Shown here: one piece after another, positions 48,155-58,620 of the stretch | Layout: every line of letters begins with the position of its first letter | How positions within the stretch are numbered: the stretch's first letter is position 1 | Assembly (NCBI GenBank): GCA_030068145.1 | Contig: JAPJBO010000025.1 | Span: 288,501 to 352,500, forward strand | From: Diplonema papillatum | Taxonomy: Eukaryota; Euglenozoa; Diplonemea; Diplonemida; Diplonemidae | Length of the DNA stretch: 64,000 bases | Direction of reading: 5' to 3' | Made by a program: the position numbers and the translations under genes | Notes under the pieces: model-generated | The model's database searches: none | The model's input: the letters and a program-made list of their open reading frames with translations, nothing else | What the model was told of the DNA's origin: nothing

Positions 48155-48460
48155 GGGGGCAGCAGTCAGTTGTGAGACTGGCAGGTGAGCAGCGTCACCT
48201 CCCCTAGCGAGCTCTCGGATCAAGCTGCGTCTGATGCAGCTGTTTTATGGATCGCCTACATACACTCAGCCGCGCGTGCCTTCATTGCGAAGGTTACTGC
48301 TGCGGCCTTCTGGGTGGCAGCTGTGTCAGGTCAAGTAGCGAGATCTGAGGCCCTGTGGTGGCTGAGTGCACACCTAAGCAGGGCTGCATCCTCGTGTTGT
48401 AGCCGTGTTGTGTATAAGGCTTCGTGGGGGCCTGGTCAACCACCTCATCACTATAGGGCA
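48155..48460 (+). repeat. ~300-bp dispersed repeat, second copy of 2525-2820
   Basis: GCAGTCA(G/A)TTGTGAGACTGG, CAGGTGAGCAGCGTCACC, GAGCTCTCGGATCAAGCTGC, through GGCCTGGTCAACCACCTCAT. Both copies keep an open frame, SELSDQAASDAAV(L/V)WIAY and FIAKVTAAAFWVAAVSGQVA. This one continues ALWWLSAHLSRAASSCCSRV where the other is interrupted. CAG|GTGAG inside resembles an exon-intron junction. The family is not recognised. Confidence 0.75.
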
Positions 48461-48469
48461 CAAACCTTT

Positions 48470-49961
48470 CTCGACAGTGATTGGACAGTCGGGATTGCCG
48501 GGGGCGGGTCTCCATGAAGAAGAAAAGTGTAAAGCAAGACCTGCCCCCTGCGCCTGCTGTCTCCGGCTGCTTCGGCAGACGACACATACTACTACTACTC
48601 CTTGGAGCGCGGGACACAAGCCTTTCTTTTTTTTTTTTTTACCAAACATGCAATGTTGGAGGAAATAAGAACGCGTCACAGGCCTTCCACGGCGTTTCCT
48701 TGCGCCCTGTACCAAGAAACAAACGTCCAGGGCAAAGCGTTCAACGAAAAACAATTCCCCCCCCTCATCATTTTCCGGTATCAACCGTGGCTAGCCAGTG
48801 ACGCGTCTTATTTTTTTTTTTTTTTTTTTTTTTTTTTTGGTAACTGAGGGGAGAAATGCGTGACGCACGACCACAAGCCGGACCAAACTTGTGAGTGTGG
48901 GACTGTCCGTTTTTCCGTCGGGACTTACCCACTAAAACTCAAAACTCAGAGATTCGAGAGATGCAGAGGGTGCTACCCACGGTTCTCACCGTGTACGCGG
49001 CGCGATGGAGGGGCCACCCTCCACGCGGGACTTGGCCAGTCCTTGCGCTGTCTGCCGCAGGGGTGCCCGGTGGCTAGCCGGATCTTGCGTCGGAACCCCT
49101 GCGCTCGCTGTGGCGCGGCTTGGCGGTCCCCAATTCCGTTTGTCTACGGTTGTTGGGGTACCTGGTGATCGTCCAGTCTGGGCGAGTCCGGTTGAACCGG
49201 CAGACTGTGGCAAGGGTACGATCACGCCGCTCAACTCACTCGGGGAGACACCCTCCACAAGCGACCGGCTTGCGACCGGTCTGGGAGAGTGCCTCGGGTG
49301 AGGTTGCTGCTGCACCTGGGTGTTTTGGGCGCTCTTGCTCAGGCTGGGGTCCTGAAGGCGGGCTTTTTTGGGGGTTATTATCCCGTAATCGAACCAGGTT
49401 GCAATACCTAAGCACATACACACCTTCTCCGGTAGCTCCCGGCTCAGCCGACTTCCGCGGCCTTCTTAAAAGGTCGGAGGCAGCACAGTGCCACAACCCC
49501 GTCCGCTCTGCCCTGTGGCTGACTGTCTCGACGAGCTTGTGTTCAGCGCGAGCGCCAAGCCCCAAGGTGCGCCATGCGTTGATGCTTTAGTTTGGGAAAT
49601 CGGTAGCCACTTGACCCGTAGGCCCGTGGCTCTGCAGTACCGCCGAACTGCAGCAGGCTTTCCCTGGCACACATGTCCCTGGCCAATTCGAGGAAAAATT
49701 AAAACGCATCGTGTGCAGGCTCTACTGCAAACTCACAGGTTGCCAAGCAGCATTGATGTGCCACTGCGTGACGAAGTGCCAGCAGTTGGTACCATGCTTT
49801 TAACGGGCCTCAACTGGGCAAACTGGCAGTCTTATGGCTTGCCGGGGGTACAAGGTTTCCGTTTTCTGTTGGAGGTTCCTGCTTCGGCTCATGATACACA
49901 GTCCTAATCGAACCCAAACATAGATTCCATTCACCTCCGCTTCCACACAAAACCCGCCACA
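48470..49961. other. Spacer before copy 6
   Basis: Holds a 29-nt T tract (48810-48838), the 100-bp repeat at 49370-49470, the inverted dispersed repeat at 49470-49655, and the last 150 bp of the usual gene-upstream sequence (49795-49961). Frames at 48860-49423 show no recognisable domain. Confidence 0.5.
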
Positions 49962-51562
49962 ATGTTCGCCATCCGTGCCGCTGCGAGAGCCACGATCGCT
50001 GTTGCGCCTGTGGCTGCTGTTCAGCTCCGAGCAGCCAGCAAGGCAGCAGTGAAGAAGGTGTCACCGAAGAAGAAGGTTTCGGCCAAGAAGGTGGCACCGA
50101 AGAAGACTGTTGCAAAGGTTCAGGTGAAGAAGGCGAAGAAGACAGCCGTGAAGAAGGTTGCGGCAAAGAAGGTTGCGAAGAAGGCAGTCAAGAAGGCGGT
50201 TGTAGCGAAGAAGGCAGCAGCGAAGATGGCCAAGGCTGCGAAGAAGGCAGCAGCCAAGAAGGCCAAGGCTGCGAAGGTTGCAAAGAAGGCTGCAGCAAAG
50301 AAGGCCAAGATTGCGAAGAAGCAGGCCGCAGTGCTGAAGAAGAAGGCAGCTGCTGCGAAGAAGGCAGCAGCTAAGAAGGCGAAGCTTGCGAAGTTGAAGG
50401 CGAAGAAGGCCGCTTCTCCTGCTAAGAAGAGGGCACTTGCCGCGAAGAAGGCGAAGGCTGCGGCACAGAAGAAGGCAGCACTTGCCAGAAAGAGAGCTGC
50501 GGCGAAGAAGAACAAATTGGCCGCACAGAAGAAGGCAGCGACTTTGAGAAAGAAGGCAGCGTTGACGAAGAAGAAGGCAGCCGTGCAGGCGAAGAAGGCG
50601 AAGCTGGCAGCCAAGAGAAAGGCTGTCGCGGACAAGAAGAAGGCCATCAAGGCTACAGGTGCTTCCAACCCGTACAGCCTGTTCGTTGCCAAGACCACGA
50701 AAGGCAGCAAGGGCAAGATCAACTTGAAGGATGTCGCTGCGAAGTACAAGGTGTGTATTCTGTTTTGTCATCGGAGAAGCTCTCTCACAGAAGGGTTCGT
50801 AACTTCCCACAATATTCGAATCTGCTTGCCATCATGAGTTTGGCATCAGTAATCGATGAAGGTGGTTTGTTTGTATCCCGTTGGTTGCACTCACGTTGTT
50901 TTTTCCGCTTTGTTGTGTGTGGACCTGCTGCGGTTGACTGCTCCTGGTGACCGAATGCTTGCACGAAAACCGTGGCACCAACCCCGAAATGACTTCCTAC
51001 CATCTTCGGAAATATATAATGGGCAAGAAAAGTAGCTGCTTCGGAGCAACGAATGCATAACTCTACACAGAACCTGTCGTCTGCGGAGAAAGCGAAGTAC
51101 GCTGCCGAAGCAAAGAAGAACAGCGCCGCAAGGCAGAAGGTGAAGGCAAGCTTCAAGAGGGTATGCGTTTGCCTTTAACCTGTGCGTGAGCGTCGTTGTC
51201 GTATGCACCAGGCTGTGATTTGTTTATTATCATACCACAAAGCTAACAATACCCGTGTCTTAGTTACTGTACTCAACTCACCCCGGGTGGCTGATACAAC
51301 GTGTGAATGATGCGCCTCTTTGTTGTTGTAGTTGCCCTCACCATCAAGATCAGGATCATGAGGCTGAATTGAGCTCCATGTTGCTGGGCAATTCTCACTC
51401 GCCCACCCTCCACATGTGCAGGCACCGACGAAGTACGCACTGTACGTGAAGCAGAACTTCGCTGCTGCATACGCTGCCGCCTCCAGGAAGACGAACGACA
51501 GAAAGCAGGCCTTCAAGATGGCCACCAAAGAAGTCGCGATGAAGTACAAGAGCAGCCAGTGA
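49962..51562 (+). CDS. Copy 6: shortest H1-like/HMG-box-like mitochondrial protein (339 aa)
   Basis: Exons are 49962-50750, 51071-51160 and 51422-51562. It lacks the AVAKKAEAKKAKAAKKK segment found in copies 3-5 and 7, going straight from KIAKKQ to AAVLKKKAAAAKK; this is an in-frame deletion of about 24 residues in the Lys/Ala domain. Other differences: ALTKKKAAV and IKATGASNPYSLF. First HMG-like module 234-293 (AAKYK form, ending KASFKR), second 294-339. Candidate trans-splice AG: 49900-49901, 61 nt upstream. Introns are 320 and 261 bp. The sequence before exon 2 lacks the GGATGCCAAAA of other copies (GCAACGAATGCATAAC). Confidence 0.86.
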
Positions 51563-52271
51563 ACGGTCTTTTGAACCACCTCCTTTACGCCCCGCTCGCT
51601 CTCTACCTGTTTTGAAGTGATGACCAGGGGCTGACACTCAGGTTGCAGGCTTCTGATATTCCGCCAGAGCTGACGGGACACGTGAACACGGTCCGTTCCA
51701 ATCCAGGTCTTCCAACTTCCCCTTTTTTCAAACGATCGGCTCACGAGCTCTTCTGTATCCCCTGTCCCCCAGTTAGAACCACCCCTATTCCCCATCAAAA
51801 AAAGATGATCTTGAAAGGTTGGGGCTGGGGCGGACCGACGACGAACCTGAAAACTGTCTGAAGGTACTCAGAATGACAATGCGAGCTGAGATGTCCTTCT
51901 GTTGATCGTCCGTCTCCCACCCCTTCCTTTCTCTCTGTACAGTTCCCATTTTCCTTTCTCCCGGTGTGGTGTGTCAGGGCTACTCTCTAGCTATCGAGCT
52001 AACGAGGTTCATGCCAACGACTGCATTGCCGCATTGTTCCTGCCAGGACAGGTACCAAAACAGTCCCAACACGCCTGACGAGAAGCCTGGCCCACCACGT
52101 CACGTTGCATTTTCTTGTCTTCTCTTGATTACGAAGTTGTGACTCGACCCAGCGAAATGCCAAAACTTCCATGCTCCCGTTTTCTAGTCTCTGCTTGAAA
52201 GTAACTTCACTGAATGCATCCATTGAACCCGATCCCAAGCTAATGCCGGCGTGCAGTCAGCGGGTCTACTA
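51563..52271. other. Shared 3' flank after copy 6, cut by the VIPER-like element
   Basis: 51655-52260 is the conserved block, running parallel to 39080-39945 to the words GTGTG/GTGCAG..CAGCGGGTCTAC. At 52272 the sequence changes abruptly to the end of a minus-strand RT frame, which places the element boundary at base-level precision. Confidence 0.7.
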
Positions 52272-52830
52272 GGCAGTCATCAGGGTATCGACTATCTGCC
52301 GATAGGACGGGAAGCTGCATGGTGGAAGTCTGATGTGCTCCAAGGCAGCGTTTAACTGTTTGCAGGCTAAAATGATTCGCAGCTTATGCGGGTCCTTCTT
52401 CGGAACGCATAAGGCGGAAGAACACAGTCTTGTCGTCTCTCTCCTGGGGGCCGGCTCCAGGAAATTGCAGTTAGTCAGTTGCTGAAGGCAGGGTTCGAGC
52501 CGTGAGTTCCGTGGACCTGGCGATGTATGGCCGGTGATGCGTGCGTTCAGTCTGATGAACTCGCCTTCGATCCATCTGAAATGCAGCAGGAGATGGGGGA
52601 AATCTTCTATGAACAGACGAGAGTTTAACGCAGATAACGTAGCGGAGGCAAATCTCCCCTTCATAGGAAGCCCTGGGTGCGCGAAGCCTTTCCCATCTAG
52701 ATCCCACCATCGGTCGAAGTAATCGTAAGCCCACAATACTCGCCGGAAAGCTTTCATTGCAGACACGTCGAAGCCCTGGCCGTCACCTGAGCCGGACCCC
52801 ATGTTCCGCGGTCGGTGTAGTGTCGTGTCG
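52272..52830 (-). pseudogene. Reverse transcriptase N-terminal part of the VIPER-like element
   Basis: In frame 53561-52269, the segment FDVSAMKAFRRVLWAYDYFD, then FPHLLLHFRWIEGEFIRLNA, and CVPKKDPHKLRIILACKQLN then PPCSFPSYRQIVDTL matches the fingers region of DIRS-type RTs (VPKK-x5-R-x2-D/A-x-K-x-LN). The catalytic palm (YxDD) and RNase H are absent because the element stops at 52272. The first two-thirds of that long frame merely overlaps the recombinase. Confidence 0.65.
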
Positions 52831-53740
52831 ATAGCACTTCCACATGTCGTCCAAGAGCCTTGGCCGCTGCTTCGCCTTCCAACCCCGCCACGGCGTTCAG
52901 CGACGCAATCCGAATGTACTTCGTCGTCACGCCCAGTTTCTCCTTCAGGTACTGGTTGTAATTCTGCTTGTCCAGAGCCTGGAACACCAATCCAGTCGGA
53001 GGTTTCGACGGCTGGGCAAGGAACCACTTCAGGAAACGCGCCGAAAGAGGGCCGCTCTTCGGCAGGATCTGGCTTTGACCCATGCCAGCAAGGTCCGTCT
53101 TGCCTTTGACCCAGGTCACCATGAACTGGTCGTGGCGCAGATCGCGGCGCTGGAGCTGGACATGGAAATGTTGCAATCGTTCCAAGTCCACCCAACGGGC
53201 CCCCGACGCTAGCTGAAGCGCGAGGGCGACCGACTGGATCACCGAACCCCTCGGAATCGCCTCTCTGATGGCCGATACTTCCGGGACTCTGCTCATCTTC
53301 GCCTCGTGTTTTTTGAACAATTCGAGACGGCCCGTTAGGGCCCGCCGCAAGGCCGCTTGCGGTGTCTTCAGCGACTGGCTGAAGTACGTCAAGTACTGTC
53401 GTGCTGAAGCTGGTTGGATCTGCCCGAGATCGAGCAATCTTTGAACCCAGAGGTGGAACGCTTCCTCCCGGGTGATGTGCGGATCTACTCTGCGTAGGAG
53501 CTTCTCGAACGCTTCGCTGCGCCGCATGACCGACAGGAAGGAGGCCTGTCCGCGGTAGCAAGAGGACATAGTCCTGAGCAGGTTCTGCTTGAGAAGTGGG
53601 ACCTCCTGGGCTGACAGGAGAGTGCCTTTCCGTATGCGGCCTTGACCTAACTGTTCCCTCCAGATTTTCAGCGGGTCCGCCGCCAAAATGGGTGGGTCGG
53701 GAGGGGAATACGGTCTCGAGGGAATGGGATAAGTCGACAC
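52754..53740 (-). CDS. Tyrosine recombinase of the VIPER-like element (328 aa)
   Basis: The frame is intact and starts 9 nt after the gag stop. An N-terminal SAM-like helical region (residues ~70-150) is followed by the catalytic domain. GARWVDLERL supplies Arg182 (box I), TWVKGKTD a beta-hairpin Lys, and TKYIRIASLN Arg277 (the box II K/H-x-x-R). LGRHVEVLSTRHYTDRG supplies His299 and the likely nucleophile Tyr308. The spacing R182, R277, H299, Y308 fits phage-integrase-type recombinases. It would join circular or linear cDNA into the genome. The following RT frame overlaps its end in another frame. Confidence 0.8.
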   Translation of the reverse strand: MSTYPIPSRPYSPPDPPILAADPLKIWREQLGQGRIRKGTLLSAQEVPLLKQNLLRTMSSCYRGQASFLSVMRRSEAFEKLLRRVDPHITREEAFHLWVQRLLDLGQIQPASARQYLTYFSQSLKTPQAALRRALTGRLELFKKHEAKMSRVPEVSAIREAIPRGSVIQSVALALQLASGARWVDLERLQHFHVQLQRRDLRHDQFMVTWVKGKTDLAGMGQSQILPKSGPLSARFLKWFLAQPSKPPTGLVFQALDKQNYNQYLKEKLGVTTKYIRIASLNAVAGLEGEAAAKALGRHVEVLSTRHYTDRGTWGPAQVTARASTCLQ

Positions 53741-53749
53741 TCCCGTCAG

Positions 53750-54822
53750 TCAGTTTTTTGACCGCTTCGCTTGGGGTTGTTCTAGGGGGGCCCCTCTCTT
53801 ACGGGAACCGGCATGGCCGGAAGAGCTACGACTAGGCATGGGGTTCTTGGGGTTGACGGCCGAGGCCGCCTTCCAGGCGTTTTTGACGTCCTCGCCATTT
53901 TCGGTGCGGGCTACAGCCACGCGTAGGATATGGTCATTAAACTCCCCGAAAGGAATGTCTTCCACGTATGACTCATAGGCCACTCCGCGTGCACGGGCCA
54001 CAGAGTGGGGTAATCCCGTCTCGCTGAAGTATTTCAGCGTCTCCATGCGCACCATGATCGCATTGAGGGCAGGAAGCTGTTCCTCCCTCCACGTGTCCCG
54101 CTCTCTGCTGAGTCGCAGGACCTTCCACAATGTCCGCTGTTCTTGTCCGACAGCAGTGGACCCAGGGGAGGTTGGCCGCTCGAGGAACGGACCATACCTA
54201 CGAGCGACCTCGTTGAGGATCGCATCGACACAGGAGGCTGATCCTATGTATGGGAGCCAGGCTCCAACCCGTCTGACATCGAGGTCGTACGGGATCCTCA
54301 GCGCCTGTTGCTGGGCTGACAGCTTAGCGGCGAGCAGGAATGTGCGCTGCTTGGCAGCAATGTTGGCCAACTGGGCAACGGCGGGATCAGAGTGCCTGAG
54401 GAAGGCTTCTGGAATCTCGGGTCCGATGTCCGGTGCATCCGAGAAATCACCGACGGCCGACTCGGCGTCCCAATCGGGGGGAAGAACGGTGGGGGTCTTC
54501 TCGCTCGACCGGCACTAGCTCCTGATCCTTGTGGACCAGCCAAGAACAGACAGGACAAACCCAAGGCTGATTGGGGTTCTCCGGAAGAGCGAACCGAGAC
54601 TGATTCTCTTTAGTTCGCAGCCTAGTTTTTAGGCAGCGGGCCAGGCCGATGGCTCCGCAGCGGGCACATCGATTGCCGCGGTTAGGATCGTGTGTGCTGT
54701 CACACGAAGGGAAGAACACGCATCGAATGTCCTGCCACCGGCCTGGCGTTAGGCGGGAACTCGGCCACCAGGATCGCATCCCAATCGACATCGGTGAGGT
54801 CCATGTCCTCACGTGATGGTAC
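53750..54822 (-). pseudogene. Gag-like ORF of the VIPER-like element (frameshifted)
   Basis: It begins MPAVPSREDMDLTDVDWDAI near 54822. In the next frame follow CVFFPSCDSTHDPNRGNRCA and RCGAIGLARC, then QPWVCPVCSWLVHKD, a four-pair Cys pattern like a zinc ribbon. After a second shift come DWDAESAVGDFSDAPDIGPE and the long intact part 54370-53750 (NIAAKQRTFLLAAKLSAQQQ; VAYESYVEDIPFGEFNDHIL), ending in a basic QAKRSKN. Two frameshifts in C/G runs break it. The gag role is by position only; I recognise no capsid fold. Confidence 0.55.
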
Positions 54823-54925
54823 AGCCGGCATTTTTTGTTTGTACGTATGTGCTATCACCTGCATGGTAATTTCCACGCTGCCAACCGTTGCTTTTTGATA
54901 ATGACAACCGCGGTTGTTACCATAA

Positions 54926-55191
54926 AAAAAGGTCGACGATGCTGCCATACATGCTTTTTACTGGCATCAACTAAGCAAACTGGCAGGCTTGCAGAGCCGG
55001 AGAGACGGCCAAGAGACAAGTACTTTGACTAGCCATCAACATAGCGTCTCTGCTTGGCCACTAGCTGGCTTGCCGGGGTACAAGGTTTCAGTTTTCTGTT
55101 GCAGGTCCCTGCTTCGGGTTCAGGATTAACAAGCCTAATCGAACCAACAATAGATTCCACCCACCTCCGCCTCCACACAAAACCCGCCACA
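54926..55191 (+). promoter_or_regulatory. Gene-proximal upstream region of copy 7 (shared 5' module)
   Basis: GGTCGACGATGCTGCC, CTGGCATCAACTAAGCAAAC, TGGCAGGCTTGCAGA, AAGAGACAAGTACTTTGACT, CTAGCTGGCTTGCCGGGGTA, CAAGGTTTCAGTTTTCTGTT is shared with 43431-43600 (copy 5) and partly with 49795-49900 and 36440-36480. It ends in the 5' UTR AATAGATTCCACCCACCTCC. It presumably holds the promoter and the trans-splice acceptor (AG at 55132-55133); no TATA-like element is evident. Confidence 0.5.
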
Positions 55192-56796
55192 ATGTTCGCC
55201 ATCCGTGCCGCTGCGAGAGCCACGATCGCTGTTGCGCCAGTGGCTGCTGTTCAGCTCCGAGCAGCCAGCAAGGCAGCAGTGAAGAAGGTGTCACCGAAGA
55301 AGAAGGTTTCGGCCAAGAAGGTGGCACCGAAGAAGACGGTTGCCAGGGTTCAGAAGAAGACAGCTGTGAAGAAGGTTGCGGCAAAGAAGGTTGCGAAGAA
55401 GGCAGTCAAGAAGGCGGTTGTGGCGAAGAAGGCAGCAGCGAAGATGGCCAAGGCTGCGAAGAAGGCGGCAGCGAAGAAGGCCAAGGCTGCGAAGGTTGCA
55501 AAGAAGGCCGCGGCAAAGAAGGCCAAGATTGCGAAGAAGCAGGCCGCCGTGGCGAAGAAGGCAGAAGCAAAGAAGGCCAAGGCCGCAAAGAAGAAGGCCG
55601 CAGTGCTGAAGAAGAAGGCAGCAGCTGCGAAGAAGGCAGCAGCTAAGAAGGCGAAGCTTGCGAAGTTGAAGGCGAAGAAGGCCGCTTCTCCTGCTAAGAA
55701 GAGGGCACTTGCCGCGAAGAAGGCGAAGGCTGCGGCACAGAAGAAGGCAGCACTTGCCAGAAAGAGAGCTGCGGCGAAGAAGAACAAACTGGCCGCGCAG
55801 AAGAAGGCAGCGACTTTGAGAAAGAAGGCTGCGTTGGCGAAGAGGAAGGCAGCCGTGCAGGCGAAGAAGGCGAAGCTGGCAGCCAAGAGAAAGGCTGTCG
55901 CGGACAAGAAGAAGGCCATCAAGGCTGCAGGTGCTTCCAACCCGTACCGCCTGTTCGTTGCCAAGACCACGAAAGGCAGCAAGGGCAAGATCAACTTGAA
56001 GGATGTCGCTGCGAAGTACAAGGTGTGTATTCTGTTTGTCATCGGAGAAGCTCTCTCACAGAAAGCTTCGTAGCTTCCCACAATCTTCTAAGGTGCTATC
56101 ATGAATTTGACATCAGTAATCGAAGGTGGCGTATTAATTTCACTCACTTTGTTTGTTTCCGCTTTGTTGTATGTTGACAGACCTGCTGCTGCGGTTGACT
56201 GCTCCGATCTGTCGCTTGCACGAAGACCGTAGCACCAACTCCTAAACGAGAAACTCTACACAGAACCTTTCGTCTGCGGAGAAGGCGCAGTACGCTGCCG
56301 AAGCAAAGAAGAACAGCGCCGCAAGGCAGAAGGTGAAGGCAAGCTTCAAGAGGGTATGCGTTTGCTTGAACCCTGTGTGTGTGCGCACGCAACATTGTTG
56401 TTGTATGAACCAGGCTGTGGTTCGTTTATTATTATTGAAGTGCCCAGTCCCAGTTGAATGCCTCACAAACCTAAGAATCCACGTGTCTATTACTGTGCTC
56501 AACCCCCAAACCTCGACCTTGACTGATACACACGTGTGAATAATCCGCCCCTTTGTTGTAGCTGTTTACCTATACCATGAAGGTCAGGATCATAAGGCTG
56601 GATTGAGCTCCATGTTGCTTGGCAATTCTCACTCGCCCACCCTCCACATGTGCAGGCACCGACGAAGTACGCACTGTACGTGAAGCAGAACTTCGCTGCT
56701 GCATACGCTGCCGCCTCCAGGAAGACGAACGACAGAAAGCAGGCCTTCAAGATGGCCACCAAAGAAGTCGCGATGAAGTACAAGAGCAGCCAGTGA
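55192..56796 (+). CDS. Copy 7: mitochondrial H1-like/HMG-box-like protein, 3 exons (353 aa)
   Basis: Exons are 55192-56022, 56264-56353 and 56656-56796; introns are 241 and 302 bp. It has the same length as copy 3 and nearly the same sequence, differing at KTVARVQ (copy 3 KTVAKVQ), KKAVKKAVV and NPYRLFVAK, where Arg replaces Ala or Ser at the start of HMG helix 1. First HMG-like module 248-307 (AAKYK, ending KASFKR), second 308-353. The candidate trans-splice AG is 59 nt upstream (55132-55133). The last ~20 bp before exon 2 (AACTCTACACAG) match the others, but the rest of intron 1 is shortened. Confidence 0.87.
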
Positions 56797-58620
56797 GTGG
56801 GTGCTTCTGTGCCACCTCCTTTACGCAGCACGCACCCCAACTGTTCTCAAGTGATGGGCTCTTGCCTATGCACCATAGTGACCGACACTCAAGTTCCCGG
56901 CTGTTGATGTTTTTCGCCAGAGCTAATGGGACACATGAACACCATCTATTTCAAGCCAATTCTTCGAACTCTTCAAAAGAATAAACCAAAACTACGCATT
57001 TCTTCTTGAAAGTATGCTATTACTGCAGGGAATAGTTGACTAGACCTCTTGAGTTTGTGCTAGCCACGAATTGGGGAGTCGGAAGAACCTACAAAGCCAA
57101 AAGCAGGACCGACCCCCCCCGTTCGTGAGAAAAAGCGAACAATAAAACCACCTTCTTTTTTGGAACAACATACCACGCTGGCCATGTCAGTACAAGAAAG
57201 AAAGTTGGCAGCGTTGGAACCTGCCATGTAAAGATACAAAACAGGTCCTTCGCCCACACACATATCTTTGTCAAGAGCAGCACCGCAACTCAACTATTCT
57301 CCTTTTTTCGTCGTCTTGTTGCGTTAGTGGGGAGTCATTTGCAAGCAAATGAGTACCACACTATGCACGCACCTTTTTAGTACTAACAATCTTGCGGGTT
57401 GCCCTCCAATGTATTGTGCAGGCTAAAAAGACGTAGGCAGCGTGTTTTGGTGGTTGATCAGAATTCCTTACCTGAATACACACAGGGTAAATACAAGTGG
57501 GAAAACGATCAACCGGCACGCACAAACAAAACGAAGCGTCTGCCTTTTTAGTACTAACAATCTTGTGGGTTGCCCTTCAATGTATTGTGCAGGCTAAAAA
57601 GACGTAGGCAGCGTGTTTTGGTGGTTGATCAGAATTCCTCACCTGAATCTACGCACACAGGGTGAATACAAGTGGGAAAACGATCTCCCGGCACGCACAA
57701 ACAAATCGGCTGACGAGTTCTTCTGTATCCCCTGTCCCCCCCCCCCTTAGTTAGAACCACCCCCATTCCCCATCAAAAAAGATGATCTTGAAAGGTTGGG
57801 GGTGGGGCGGACTGACGACGAACCTGAAATTTGTCTGAAAGTACGCAGAATGACAATGCGGATGAGATGTCCTTCTGTAGATCGTCCGTCTCCCACCCCT
57901 TCCTTTCTCTCTGTACAGTTCCCGTTTTCCTTTTTCCGGTGGTGTCAGGGCTACGCTTTAGCTATCGAGGTAACGAGGTTCATACCCACGACTGCATCAC
58001 TGCACAACGCATTGCTGCATTGCCGCAGACAGATACCAAACTGTCCCAACACGCCTGACGAGAAGCCTGACCCACCGCGATGCATTTTCTTGTCTTCTTT
58101 TGATTACGAAGTCGTGGCTCGACCAGCGAAATCCCAAAAGTATGTTCCACGCACCCATTTCTTGTCTCGGAAAAGATCGCGTTGGCAGAAACGGTAAAGA
58201 TGATAATTGTCACAGGATACAGCGACCTAATAGGCTATGCACCCGCGTAGTGGGCATTATCCACCTGGTCCGGGCTCCTGGTAAGTTCTCCGCAACTCCC
58301 CGACACTTCCCCGAAACTCCCCGAAACTCCCCGATACGCAGCCTGATTTTCTTGGGAAAAAGTGGGGCTGCCGGTGGGTGGGCAGGTGTACAGGTTGGTA
58401 GTTGAGTGGACAGATGGGTGGATGGGGGTGGGCAGGTCGGTACCGTGCAAGAGAACTCGGATGCGCTCCTGCACCCGAGTTTAGCCTTTTGATTGGAAGC
58501 CGCACCGGAAACAGTGGGTCAACCCATCCCGGAATTCTGAATTCGTGCACCCGGTTGAAAGGAATGTCCACTTCGGAGTCCACGTTCACTTATGTGGGGA
58601 GTTGTAGAGTACGGGAGGAA
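56797..58620. other. Spacer after copy 7: shared flank with inserted repeats
   Basis: 57008-57160 repeats 38195-38350. 57315-57363 is the CATTTGC/GCAAATG palindrome also at 24648. 57370-57540 and 57545-57710 are tandem copies of the 30495-30665 repeat. 57710-58215 is the conserved downstream block, here displaced about 0.7 kb by those insertions. No protein gene is recognised. Confidence 0.65.

Larger units (their letters stand above)
52272..54925 (-). mobile_element. VIPER-like tyrosine-recombinase retroelement: gag, YR, RT (3'-truncated)
   Basis: On the minus strand three frames follow each other: a Cys-rich/gag-like region (54822-53750), a tyrosine recombinase (53740-52754) and the start of a reverse transcriptase (about 52800-52272). 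Gene-spacer sequence resumes on both sides (GGTCGACGATGCTGCC.. at 54932, matching 43431). The 5' edge has a perfect 14-bp palindrome ACAACCGCGGTTGT near 54904-54917. DIRS and Ngaro elements have RT before the recombinase, whereas recombinase before RT is what I recall for VIPER of trypanosomes. RNase H and the 3' end are missing. Confidence 0.75.
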
